6,677 nucleotides of DNA, taken from NCBI GenBank assembly GCA_024277695.1, contig JAJRUR010000244.1:1-6677 (forward strand). Direction: 5' to 3'. A program made the position numbers and the translations under genes. Positions 1 to 5,563 of the stretch are shown here, one piece after another. A model generated the notes under the pieces. The model saw only the letters and a program-made list of their open reading frames with translations. It did not search any database and was not told the DNA's origin. Source of the stretch: Bacteroidota bacterium. Lineage in GTDB: Bacteria > Bacteroidota > Bacteroidia > Chitinophagales > Saprospiraceae. How positions within the stretch are numbered: position 1 is the stretch's first letter; every line of letters begins with the position of its first letter.

Positions 1-311
1 AGTTAACCGGTGATCTGGGGGGTTGTCCTATTTTGAATATCGGAATAGATGCCAATCCAATGCATCCTTTGCTGATCAAACGCGTACGCGGAGTCGTACT
101 GAAGCTACAATATTACATAGCCCGGATTATCTATGATGGGATAGAAATGGGTGAAATTAAGGCTGATATCGATCCGGATCGCTATGCAGGGCGGATATTT
201 GCTATGATCGAGGGCGCAGTATTTATGTGGATGACGATGGGATCTGAAGAATATTTGCTAGATATGATGGACCAAGTAGATGCAATGCTACGCACTGAAC
301 TTATACTCTAA
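1..311 (+). CDS. TetR-family transcriptional regulator, C-terminal part (5' end outside window)
   Basis: The reading frame is open from base 3, so the gene begins upstream and only about 102 C-terminal residues are present. The TTG at 33 is internal. The visible part starts with a GGCPILN-type segment followed by a D-A-N-P-M-H-P stretch and amphipathic helices (GEIKADIDPDRYA, then FAMIEGAVFMW). This is the pattern I know from the ligand-binding half of TetR repressors, where GGC-P-x-x-N often precedes the long dimerisation helices. The helix-turn-helix DNA-binding domain would lie outside the window, so the DNA target cannot be judged. The gene ends 34 nt before the preferred start of an alpha/beta hydrolase on the same strand, and regulator-hydrolase pairs are often functionally linked. 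The family call is from memory of the pattern, without a search. Confidence 0.8.
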   Translation, partial: LTGDLGGCPILNIGIDANPMHPLLIKRVRGVVLKLQYYIARIIYDGIEMGEIKADIDPDRYAGRIFAMIEGAVFMWMTMGSEEYLLDMMDQVDAMLRTELIL

Positions 312-345
312 GAGCATAAAAAAATATATTTATTTTCTACACACT

Positions 346-1209
346 ATGTATAACAAACTAAAATATCTGCGCTACTATTTTGCTGTGATGTCCCGAGTGG
401 CCCCTAAAACGGCAGCAGCACAAGCGCTCCATTTATTTGCAAGGGTACCCAAGCGCAGCATCTATCCAAGAGAGCAACAATTTTACAAACTCGCTCACCG
501 CAAAGAAATTGTAGGACATCCGGCACCGATAGTATATTACGAACTGGGGGATCCCAAAGGGCATCCCGTCATCTTGATACACGGTTGGTCTTCGATACCC
601 GGAGCCTTGAGCGCACCGGCATTTGCCCTTGCAGATGCAGGATATCGCATAGTGGCAGTGACACTTCATGGACATGGCGAGGCTGCACAACGATCGACTA
701 ATGTAGTCAAGTGCAGTATGCATCTAGACAGATTGCTCCGGCATCTAAAAATCCAAGCGGGATTTTATGCTCTGACGCATTCGTTTGGATCGATCGTATT
801 GCCCTATACCACAGCTAAGTACGCTTATAGACCTGACAAAATCATCATGATCAACAATCCCGGCAAACTGACCGATATATTTGACAACTTTGCGTGGCAC
901 ATAGGGATCAAGGCAAGGGCTTATCCACAAATGATCTTACAAATCAACAGGATATTGGGAGAAGACTATACAGAGATATCCGTTGCAAAGAAACTCTCCT
1001 TGACGGATTATAATCAAATTCTTTTGATCCATGACGAGCTGGATAAAGTGACACCATTCCAAAATTCATTGGACATTGCGGATCAACTGCCACGCGTCCA
1101 ACTTATGCGTACCAAAGGTGCCGGACATTCCGCTATAGTGCGAAAAAAAGAAGTCATAGATCGCGTACTGTCATTTTTTGGTTCCGAGGATAAAAACCCA
1201 TCTATCTAA
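346..1209 (+). CDS. alpha/beta hydrolase fold protein
   Basis: Probable serine hydrolase (esterase, lipase or similar) of about 287 residues; the substrate is unknown. In the numbering from the ATG at 346, HGW at 79-81 follows a hydrophobic strand (VILIHGW) and would form the oxyanion-hole loop. The nucleophile elbow is THSFGS with Ser146, the acid is probably Asp233 in the HDELDKVTP segment, and the base is His261 in GAGHS. All three triad residues are therefore present in order. The elbow has Thr where the usual G-x-S-x-G motif has its first Gly. No signal peptide or clear membrane segment is seen, so it is likely cytoplasmic. An ATG at 280 is in frame but would overlap the upstream TetR gene by 32 nt and add a 22-residue extension; relatives I recall begin with a basic stretch like MYNKLKYL, so 346 is preferred. 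It probably shares transcription with the regulator gene. Confidence 0.88.
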   Translation: MYNKLKYLRYYFAVMSRVAPKTAAAQALHLFARVPKRSIYPREQQFYKLAHRKEIVGHPAPIVYYELGDPKGHPVILIHGWSSIPGALSAPAFALADAGYRIVAVTLHGHGEAAQRSTNVVKCSMHLDRLLRHLKIQAGFYALTHSFGSIVLPYTTAKYAYRPDKIIMINNPGKLTDIFDNFAWHIGIKARAYPQMILQINRILGEDYTEISVAKKLSLTDYNQILLIHDELDKVTPFQNSLDIADQLPRVQLMRTKGAGHSAIVRKKEVIDRVLSFFGSEDKNPSI

Positions 1210-1253
1210 AGAAGTAAATTGATTGAGGGTATAAATTATTGTCCAAAAAGCAT

Positions 1254-1261
1254 TTATTTTG
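1254..1261 (+). promoter_or_regulatory. possible Bacteroidota -7 element ahead of panC
   Basis: TTATTTTG differs by one base from the TAnnTTTG -7 consensus of the Bacteroidota primary sigma factor and lies 39 nt before the panC ATG. No TTTG -33 element is found at 19-21 bp upstream, so this is only a suggestion. The gap of 91 nt between the hydrolase stop and panC is the longest in the left gene block, which is where a separate promoter for panC would be expected. Confidence 0.3.
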
Positions 1262-1300
1262 CAGCCCTAAACACTATCGTCCTGTATATCCAAAGCCATC

Positions 1301-2140
1301 ATGCATATCTTTAGAACCAATCGATTGCTCCGTTCTTATTTGGATAGGCACAGAAGGGAGCAAAAGTCCATCGGATATGTGCCCACTCTAGGGGCATTGC
1401 ATCCGGGGCATATGTCATTGATCAAGAGTGCCAGAGCTCAAAACGACATTGTGGTATGCAGCATTTTTGTAAATCCCACCCAATTTAACGACAAGAGTGA
1501 TTTGGCCAAATATCCGCGTACCATAGAAGCCGATATCGAATTGCTCCTCCAAAACGAAACCCACATACTGTATTATCCCAGATACGAAGAAGTATATCCA
1601 CCGGATCTGGATACAGGTATAGATATAGACTTGGGTTATATGGGCGAAGTATTAGAAGCAGCTAAGCGTCCCGGACACTTTGAAGGCGTGATGCAAGTAG
1701 TGAAGCGTTTGTTGGATATTGTTGAGCCCGACAGACTCTATATGGGGCAGAAAGATTTTCAACAATATACGATTATCGGTTATATGCTCGAACAGCTCAA
1801 AATGCCTACAGAACTCATCGTGTGTCCTATCGTCCGTGAAGCCAACGGATTGGCGATGAGCTCTAGAAATGAGCGATTGAGTCCGGAGGCAAGACAGCGC
1901 GCCGGAGTGCTTTATGCAACTTTGTGTGCAAGTAAGTCCGGCTATGATCTTGCCAAGATATCGGAGATAGAAGCCACAGCTATGCGTAGTATCAAAGAAG
2001 CCGGATTGGAGCCGGAGTACTTTACGATAGTAGATGGCCTTAATTTGTCTCGTCCGGATAGTCATTCGAGTTCGATAGTGGCATCTACAGCTGCTTGGAT
2101 CGAGGGTGTGCGATTAATAGATAATATACGTATCCAATAA
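1301..2140 (+). CDS. panC: pantothenate synthetase (pantoate--beta-alanine ligase)
   Basis: Cytoplasmic enzyme that joins (R)-pantoate and beta-alanine using ATP, giving pantothenate, AMP and diphosphate; this is the last step of vitamin B5 synthesis and feeds coenzyme A. The length of 279 residues is normal for the family. The motifs appear in order: PTLGALHPGH at 28-37 (the HIGH-like nucleotide-binding motif), NPTQF at 58-62 for pantoate binding, RPGHFEGV at 123-130, MGQKDFQQ at 148-155, and AMSSRNERL at 185-193, the counterpart of the KMSKS loop. One change stands out: residue 30 is Leu where the usual motif reads PTMGALH. The ATG fits the normal N-terminus (MHIFRTNRLLRSYL), and no Shine-Dalgarno sequence is visible, as is usual in Bacteroidota. 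panD, the source of beta-alanine, is not adjacent in this window. Confidence 0.97.
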   Translation: MHIFRTNRLLRSYLDRHRREQKSIGYVPTLGALHPGHMSLIKSARAQNDIVVCSIFVNPTQFNDKSDLAKYPRTIEADIELLLQNETHILYYPRYEEVYPPDLDTGIDIDLGYMGEVLEAAKRPGHFEGVMQVVKRLLDIVEPDRLYMGQKDFQQYTIIGYMLEQLKMPTELIVCPIVREANGLAMSSRNERLSPEARQRAGVLYATLCASKSGYDLAKISEIEATAMRSIKEAGLEPEYFTIVDGLNLSRPDSHSSSIVASTAAWIEGVRLIDNIRIQ

Positions 2141-2186
2141 TCAGAGACAGCTTTTGTCCGGAGAAGTATTACTTTTGCTCATTCTT

Positions 2187-3227
2187 ATGAAGTCCATATT
2201 TAAAGCATTATTATTTTTACTGATCGGTGTAGGTATATTATTTTTGATATATTACAAAGTCAATCAAGGATATCAAGCGCAGTGTCGATTGGATGGAATA
2301 GCACAGTCCGAATGTAGTTTGGTCAAGAAGTTGGTGCTTGATATCCGCTCTACCCAATGGATGTGGTTAGTGATGATGATCGGAGTATATATGCTCAGCA
2401 ATATCAGCAGGACGATTAAATGGCTTATGCTACTCAAGCCGTTGGGCTATCGGCCTCGTTTTGTCAATGCTCTACTCGCCATAATGATCGGATATTTTAC
2501 CAACTTAGGATTTCCGCGTGCGGGCGAGCTTATACGTTCAGGACTTTTGTCCAAATATGAAGACATAGATATAGAAAAAGTGATTGGGACAGTAGTCATT
2601 GATCGACTGACAGATGTACTGTGTTTATTGGGATTTATGCTGTTAGCTTGTGTACTGGCTTGGGATAAGTGGACGGGTATGCTCATCGGTCTGGTCGAAA
2701 AAGGCCAAGATCAGAGTTCCGAACAAAGTACCGTTTTGTACTATCTTATGGGTGTATTTGCACTTGGACTACTCTTGGTGTATCTTTTTCGCAAGACGAG
2801 TTTTCTATCCAAGATTTTTGAGCGGCTTTATGTAGCCTACAAAGGCTTCAAAACCGGTTTGCTATCTGTGAGCAAACTAGAGCATGCCGGAGCATTTATT
2901 TTTCACACGGTATTTATCTGGGTACTATATTACCTCATGGTATATTTTGGGTTTAAGGCTTTTGAACCCACCGCTTCCTTAGGCTTGATTGCAGCACTGT
3001 TGATATTTATATTAGGTGGCATGGGGATGGTCATCCCGACACCGGGGGGGATGGGTTCTTATCATTACTTGGTGATGGTGGGTCTGATGAGTTATGGAGT
3101 AACACAAGCAGATGGATTTTCTTTTGCTATGATTATGTTTCTAACTATTCACCTATTCGGAAATATCTTTTTTGGTTTGTTATCCTTTGTACTGCTACCA
3201 TTGTATAACGGCAAGAAGTCCCGTTGA
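2187..3227 (+). CDS. multi-pass membrane protein, LPG-synthase-TM / YbhN-like (UPF0104) family
   Basis: Integral inner-membrane protein of about 346 residues with several hydrophobic segments: about 8-23, 58-71, 94-108, 144-158, 184-200, 238-255, 264-283, 293-304 and 313-337. Family-like signatures are the NLGFPRAGELIRSG loop near 106-119, VVIDRLTDVL at 136-145 and the Gly/Pro-rich PTPGGMGSYHY at 284-294. Together these match the membrane part of lysylphosphatidylglycerol synthases (PF03706). The soluble aminoacyl-transfer domain of MprF is missing, so the protein is not an MprF. Members of this stand-alone group are usually regarded as possible lipid flippases or transporters, but the substrate is unknown. 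A TTG at 2154 is in frame, but the ATG at 2187 gives the typical basic start followed by the first membrane helix. The gene follows panC after 46 nt on the same strand and is probably co-transcribed. Confidence 0.88.
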   Translation: MKSIFKALLFLLIGVGILFLIYYKVNQGYQAQCRLDGIAQSECSLVKKLVLDIRSTQWMWLVMMIGVYMLSNISRTIKWLMLLKPLGYRPRFVNALLAIMIGYFTNLGFPRAGELIRSGLLSKYEDIDIEKVIGTVVIDRLTDVLCLLGFMLLACVLAWDKWTGMLIGLVEKGQDQSSEQSTVLYYLMGVFALGLLLVYLFRKTSFLSKIFERLYVAYKGFKTGLLSVSKLEHAGAFIFHTVFIWVLYYLMVYFGFKAFEPTASLGLIAALLIFILGGMGMVIPTPGGMGSYHYLVMVGLMSYGVTQADGFSFAMIMFLTIHLFGNIFFGLLSFVLLPLYNGKKSR

Positions 3228-3371
3228 TCCGGCTAATCCCTATCGGTCACCGGACATAACATTTTGTATGACGGAAACCCACTCTATCGATACGAGACTC
3301 CTCATACATATTGCCATTGGCAACAAGCAAAACAGAAATTAAAGATAATAAATAAAATGAAGGAATTATAA
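3228..3371 (+). other. non-coding gap at the left edge of the AT-rich segment
   Basis: No convincing gene is seen. Bases up to about 3330 keep the host-like composition, then the sequence turns sharply A-rich (3331-3371). The only plus-strand ATG frame, at 3268-3342, gives 24 residues with no recognisable motif. A weak inverted repeat, TCCGG at 3228-3232 and CCGGA at 3250-3254, follows the membrane-protein stop codon but has no T-run, so it is not called as a terminator. The composition change near 3330 is my best estimate of the left junction of the inserted segment. Confidence 0.5.
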
Positions 3372-3470
3372 ATGGGAATTATAACTGTTGAAATAAAAGC
3401 AAAATCTGATAAACAAACTGATATTAGGAATATATTGAAATTAATAAATGCCAAATTTAAAGATTTGTAA
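3372..3470 (+). pseudogene. 32-codon remnant resembling the N-terminus of a CYTH / class IV adenylate cyclase protein
   Basis: The short frame runs from ATG 3372 to TAA 3468-3470. Its start, with VEIKAKSDKQ, then DIRNILK and NAKFKD, resembles the opening of CYTH-domain proteins (CyaB or thiamine-triphosphatase type). Those proteins begin with a strand containing the E-x-E/K-x-K signature, then a helix, then a segment like NADFKGxDHQxDTYF. Here the frame stops directly after the position of that last segment, and no other frame downstream continues it. If the call is right, most of a protein of about 170 residues is missing, so this cannot be functional. The match is short, and a small unrelated hypothetical peptide is the main alternative. 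Confidence 0.35.
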
Positions 3471-3497
3471 GCTTTTTAGCACAAATAGGTTACAAAT
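3463..3497. repeat. 8-bp inverted repeat ATTTGTAA / TTACAAAT
   Basis: ATTTGTAA at 3463-3470 is the exact reverse complement of TTACAAAT at 3490-3497, with 19 nt between. Both arms contain the TTACAA core that recurs in the TTTGTTACAA copies closer to the ATPase start. This suggests additional, weaker sites for the same DNA-binding protein; a simple hairpin is the alternative. Confidence 0.5.
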
Positions 3498-3540
3498 TAA
3501 TTGTTCATAAAGAAGATTGTGCTTAATGTTTTACCCTTGC

Positions 3541-3615
3541 TTTGTTACAAATCAAAGCTAATTTACATTTGTTTTGTTACAACTTATACATATATTTGCC
3601 TATATTTTGTTACAA
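3541..3615 (+). repeat. three direct repeats of TTTGTTACAA at 32-33 bp spacing
   Basis: Exact copies of TTTGTTACAA lie at 3541-3550, 3573-3582 and 3606-3615, so the starts are 32 and 33 bp apart, close to three helical turns. Each contains the odd palindrome TTGT-T-ACAA, as expected for a site bound by a symmetric dimer. A fourth, imperfect copy (TAGGTTACAA) sits at 3486-3495. Copy 1 also overlaps a 6-bp inverted repeat, GCTTTG at 3539-3544 and CAAAGC at 3553-3558. Copy 2 lies inside the spacer of the predicted ATPase promoter and copy 3 just after its -7 element. Such placement fits operator sites that repress or cooperatively control the ATPase. No regulator gene is present in the island. 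Confidence 0.8.
3568..3598 (+). promoter_or_regulatory. consensus Bacteroidota promoter for the AAA+ ATPase gene
   Basis: TTTG at 3568-3571 and TATATTTG at 3591-3598 match the -33 (TTTG) and -7 (TAnnTTTG) consensus, with exactly 19 bp between them, the standard spacing. Transcription would start around 3603-3606, giving a leader of only about 20 nt before the ATG at 3627. The leader has no Shine-Dalgarno sequence but is A-rich (AACAGTAAAAA), typical of the phylum. Confidence 0.6.
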
Positions 3616-3626
3616 AACAGTAAAAA

Positions 3627-4994
3627 ATGTTTAAGAGAACATTATTTAAAACATTAGAACAATGGAAAACAAGTGCTGTTCGCAAGCCACTTCTTATCAG
3701 AGGTGCTCGTCAGGTTGGTAAAACTACTTTGGTACGTCAATTTTCTGAAAGTTATACCTATGCTATTACGCTTAATTTAGAACGAGCAGAGGATTTACAA
3801 TTTTTTATGGCTTTTTCAGATGCAACTATACTGATAAAAGCCCTATTTACCAAGCACAATATACCTTTTAGCAAAAGCTCGGAAACCTTACTGTTTATAG
3901 ACGAAATACAAGCATCTCCCGAAGCTATTGCTATGTTACGCTATTTTTATGAAGACCTGCCCGAATTACACCTAATAGCGGCAGGTTCATTGTTAGAACA
4001 GGTAATGCGTAATGTAAAAAGCTTTCCGGTAGGTAGAGTGCAGTATCTTTATTTACACCCTTTCAATTTTTTGGAATATTTAGAAGCGAAAGAACAAACA
4101 GGAGCCTTGGCGGCGCTCAAAACAGTTCCTGTTCAGGAATATGCACACCAAACCTTGTTAAGTTTGTTTAATGAATATGCCATTGTTGGCGGTATGCCCG
4201 AGGTAGTAAAAACCTTTTTACAAACCAAAGGTATTTCCGATTTGGCAATCATATATGAAAACATCTGGGAAACCTACAAAAATGATGTTGAAAAATACGC
4301 TCATAACAGGACAGAAGCTAGAGTTATCAAACACATTATGGCTACCGCTCACAATTATTTAGATCGACGCATTAAATTTCAGAATTTTGGCAGTTCCAAT
4401 TATAAATCTCGTGAAGTAGGCGAAGCATTTAGAAGCCTCCACGATGCCAAAGTGATTCAACTGATTTATCCTTGCACCAATGTAGTTCCTCCTATTCAGA
4501 CAGATTATAAAAAATCACCGCGCTTACAGTTTTTAGATACCGGCTTGGTTAATTATGCCTTAAATATACAAGCAGATATGTTGTCACTGCAAGATTTGAA
4601 CAGTGCCTACAAAGGAGGTATTATCCCACATTTAATTACCCAAGAATTGATATCACTCAATACCTATAAAAATAGGACACCTCATTTTTGGGTAAGAGAA
4701 AAATCACAAGCGTCATCCGAAGTAGATTTGGTGTATGCTTACAAGAACTTGATTATTCCAATAGAAGTAAAATCAGGTAAAGTGGGCAAATTGCGTTCTT
4801 TGCATCAATTTATAGAACGAGCATCACACCCTTATGCAGTAAGGATGTATGCCGGAATGTTTAGTATTGAAAAACACAAAACACCAAATGGTAATCCTTT
4901 TTATCTTATGAACTTACCATATTATCTAAGCCTTTATTTAGATGAATATATAACACTCTTTATCAACCAAATAAAAAAACTAAATGAGCCATAA
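3627..4994 (+). CDS. AAA+ ATPase with C-terminal PD-(D/E)XK-like domain (AAA_14 / DUF4143)
   Basis: Complete 455-residue protein, the usual length for this family. An N-terminal P-loop ATPase domain has Walker A GARQVGKT at 26-33 (Lys32, Thr33), Walker B LLFIDEIQ at 88-95 (Asp92, Glu93), and a sensor-like AAGSLLE at 118-124. A VGGMPEVV segment at 187-194 follows, then a helical linker. The C-terminal half is the DUF4143 region, with EVDLVY at 365-370 and PIEVKSG at 378-384. Asp367, Glu380 and Lys382 form the D...ExK arrangement of a PD-(D/E)XK nuclease fold, so DNA binding or cleavage is possible. The biological role of this very widespread family is not settled; copies vary between close strains and are often carried on accessory DNA. 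The gene has its own promoter with three TTTGTTACAA sites, and its last 11 nt overlap the start of the broken PLD-like gene. Both active centres look complete. Confidence 0.93.
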   Translation: MFKRTLFKTLEQWKTSAVRKPLLIRGARQVGKTTLVRQFSESYTYAITLNLERAEDLQFFMAFSDATILIKALFTKHNIPFSKSSETLLFIDEIQASPEAIAMLRYFYEDLPELHLIAAGSLLEQVMRNVKSFPVGRVQYLYLHPFNFLEYLEAKEQTGALAALKTVPVQEYAHQTLLSLFNEYAIVGGMPEVVKTFLQTKGISDLAIIYENIWETYKNDVEKYAHNRTEARVIKHIMATAHNYLDRRIKFQNFGSSNYKSREVGEAFRSLHDAKVIQLIYPCTNVVPPIQTDYKKSPRLQFLDTGLVNYALNIQADMLSLQDLNSAYKGGIIPHLITQELISLNTYKNRTPHFWVREKSQASSEVDLVYAYKNLIIPIEVKSGKVGKLRSLHQFIERASHPYAVRMYAGMFSIEKHKTPNGNPFYLMNLPYYLSLYLDEYITLFINQIKKLNEP

Positions 4995-5393
4995 TTTTAT
5001 AACCAATAACCAAGAGAAAGCAACGCTGAAAAAGCCGTTACAAAAATTAATTTCGGCAAGTCCGGAATTAAATTTTTTGGTGGGATTTTTCTATTTCTCC
5101 GGCTGGCAAGAGATTTATAAAAACTACAAGACAATCCGGAAATTAAGCTTAAAACTTTAGTAGGCTTACAAGTAGATAAATATTTAAGCAGCACTGTAGA
5201 AGTGGGTTTGCAAGACGATAGTTTAAGCAATGAAGAGTATATCTCACAGTTTATGAAATCTATGGGCTATACCCTTAACAATGCCGAAATGGACAATGAA
5301 GCCTTTTATAATCAAATAGCATTTTTTATTCAATTATTGGAAGAAGGCAGATTAATTATTCGTAAAACTTTAAAGGTAAGGAAAATAATTTAG
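4984..5393 (+). pseudogene. broken phospholipase D-like / helicase gene, N-terminal part only (frameshift and truncation)
   Basis: The first frame starts at ATG 4984, inside the ATPase stop region, and reads to a TAG at 5158-5160. Its segment LNFLVGFFYFSGWQEIY is characteristic of the N-terminal PLD-like domain found in large helicase-containing proteins of Bacteroidota. The expected continuation (LQDNPEIKLKTLVGLQVDKY, then an acidic region and EEGRLIIRKTL) is found in another frame, up to TAG 5391-5393. The frames join if one A is added to the A5 run at 5119-5123. The joined product would be about 136 residues. It ends where family members, as I recall them, continue into an N-H-A-K-L-Y segment with the catalytic His and Lys, so the PLD active site and the whole helicase part are missing. 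The 11-nt overlap with the ATPase suggests the two were once translated together. Confidence 0.75.
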
Positions 5394-5563
5394 ACGGAAT
5401 AATTGTTACTCAATTAAAGTGTTTAAATATTAACTATAGTTATATGTTTATTCCAATTGGTGTTAGTGAAGACACAGAAGTTGAAATGCAATACTTTAAT
5501 TCAAAAGGCACAATGCTTTTACATACTAAACATAATACCCTTAAAATGCAGTCAACATCTTAA
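5366..5563 (+). pseudogene. unidentified coding-like fragment, probable 3' end of a lost gene
   Basis: A third plus-strand frame opens after the TAA at 5363-5365 and stays open to the TAA at 5561-5563, about 65 codons without a start near its beginning. It reads NNLDGIIVTQLKCL, then NYSYMFIPIGVSEDTEVEMQ, YFNSKGTMLL and HTKHNTL. The alternation of hydrophobic strands and polar turns looks protein-like, but I do not recognise a family. Because it follows directly on the truncated PLD-like piece in another frame, it may be the end of a different gene joined by deletion. Its last codons (from about 5541) lie over the end of the PfkB kinase gene on the other strand and are probably host sequence read through the junction. 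Chance openness in AT-rich DNA is the alternative. Confidence 0.3.

Larger units (their letters stand above)
3331..5540. other. AT-rich inserted segment (probable accessory island, decayed)
   Basis: From about 3331 to 5540 the sequence is visibly AT-richer than both flanks, with T/A-ending codons throughout its genes, whereas panC and the PfkB kinase use more G/C. The segment holds one intact gene (AAA+ ATPase) and at least two broken coding pieces. It lies exactly between the stop codons of two convergent host gene blocks. No integrase, transposase, tRNA or clear target-site duplication is visible, so the mode of arrival is unknown. The edges are estimates from composition and from the ends of the flanking genes. 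Confidence 0.6.

Noticed and set aside
433..930. Minus-strand frames inside the alpha/beta hydrolase gene
   Set aside because: They are shadows of a gene with a clear catalytic triad on the plus strand and contain no motifs of their own.
1652..2065. 137-residue minus-strand frame inside panC
   Set aside because: It lies wholly antisense to a fully conserved panC and has no recognisable domain.
2154..2186. TTG at 2154 as the start of the membrane protein
   Set aside because: It adds 11 residues before the normal basic start and first helix; the ATG at 2187 fits the family better.
3228..3254. Inverted repeat TCCGG / CCGGA after the membrane-protein stop codon as a terminator
   Set aside because: The stem is only 5 bp with a 17-nt loop and no T-run follows it.
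3268..3342. 24-residue plus-strand frame beginning with ATG in the gap after the membrane-protein gene
   Set aside because: Too short, with no motif and no promoter match; its end falls in the composition change.
3248..3368. Minus-strand open stretch of roughly 35-40 codons (hydrophobic run, then NMYEESRIDRVGFR) across the left junction
   Set aside because: It has no recognised family and crosses the presumed junction, so it is more likely chance openness.
5503..5520. Hairpin AAAAGGCA-CAA-TGCTTTT as a terminator between the island and the PfkB kinase gene
   Set aside because: The stem has a bulge and is mostly A-T pairs, the T-runs are just four bases long, and it lies inside the open coding-like frame. 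It could still act weakly in both directions.
3353..5548. TAAAATG at 3353-3359 and 5542-5548 as a target-site duplication flanking the island
   Set aside because: A 7-bp A/T-rich word is expected by chance several times in this stretch, the left copy lies inside the AT-rich segment, and no terminal inverted repeats or recombinase accompany it.
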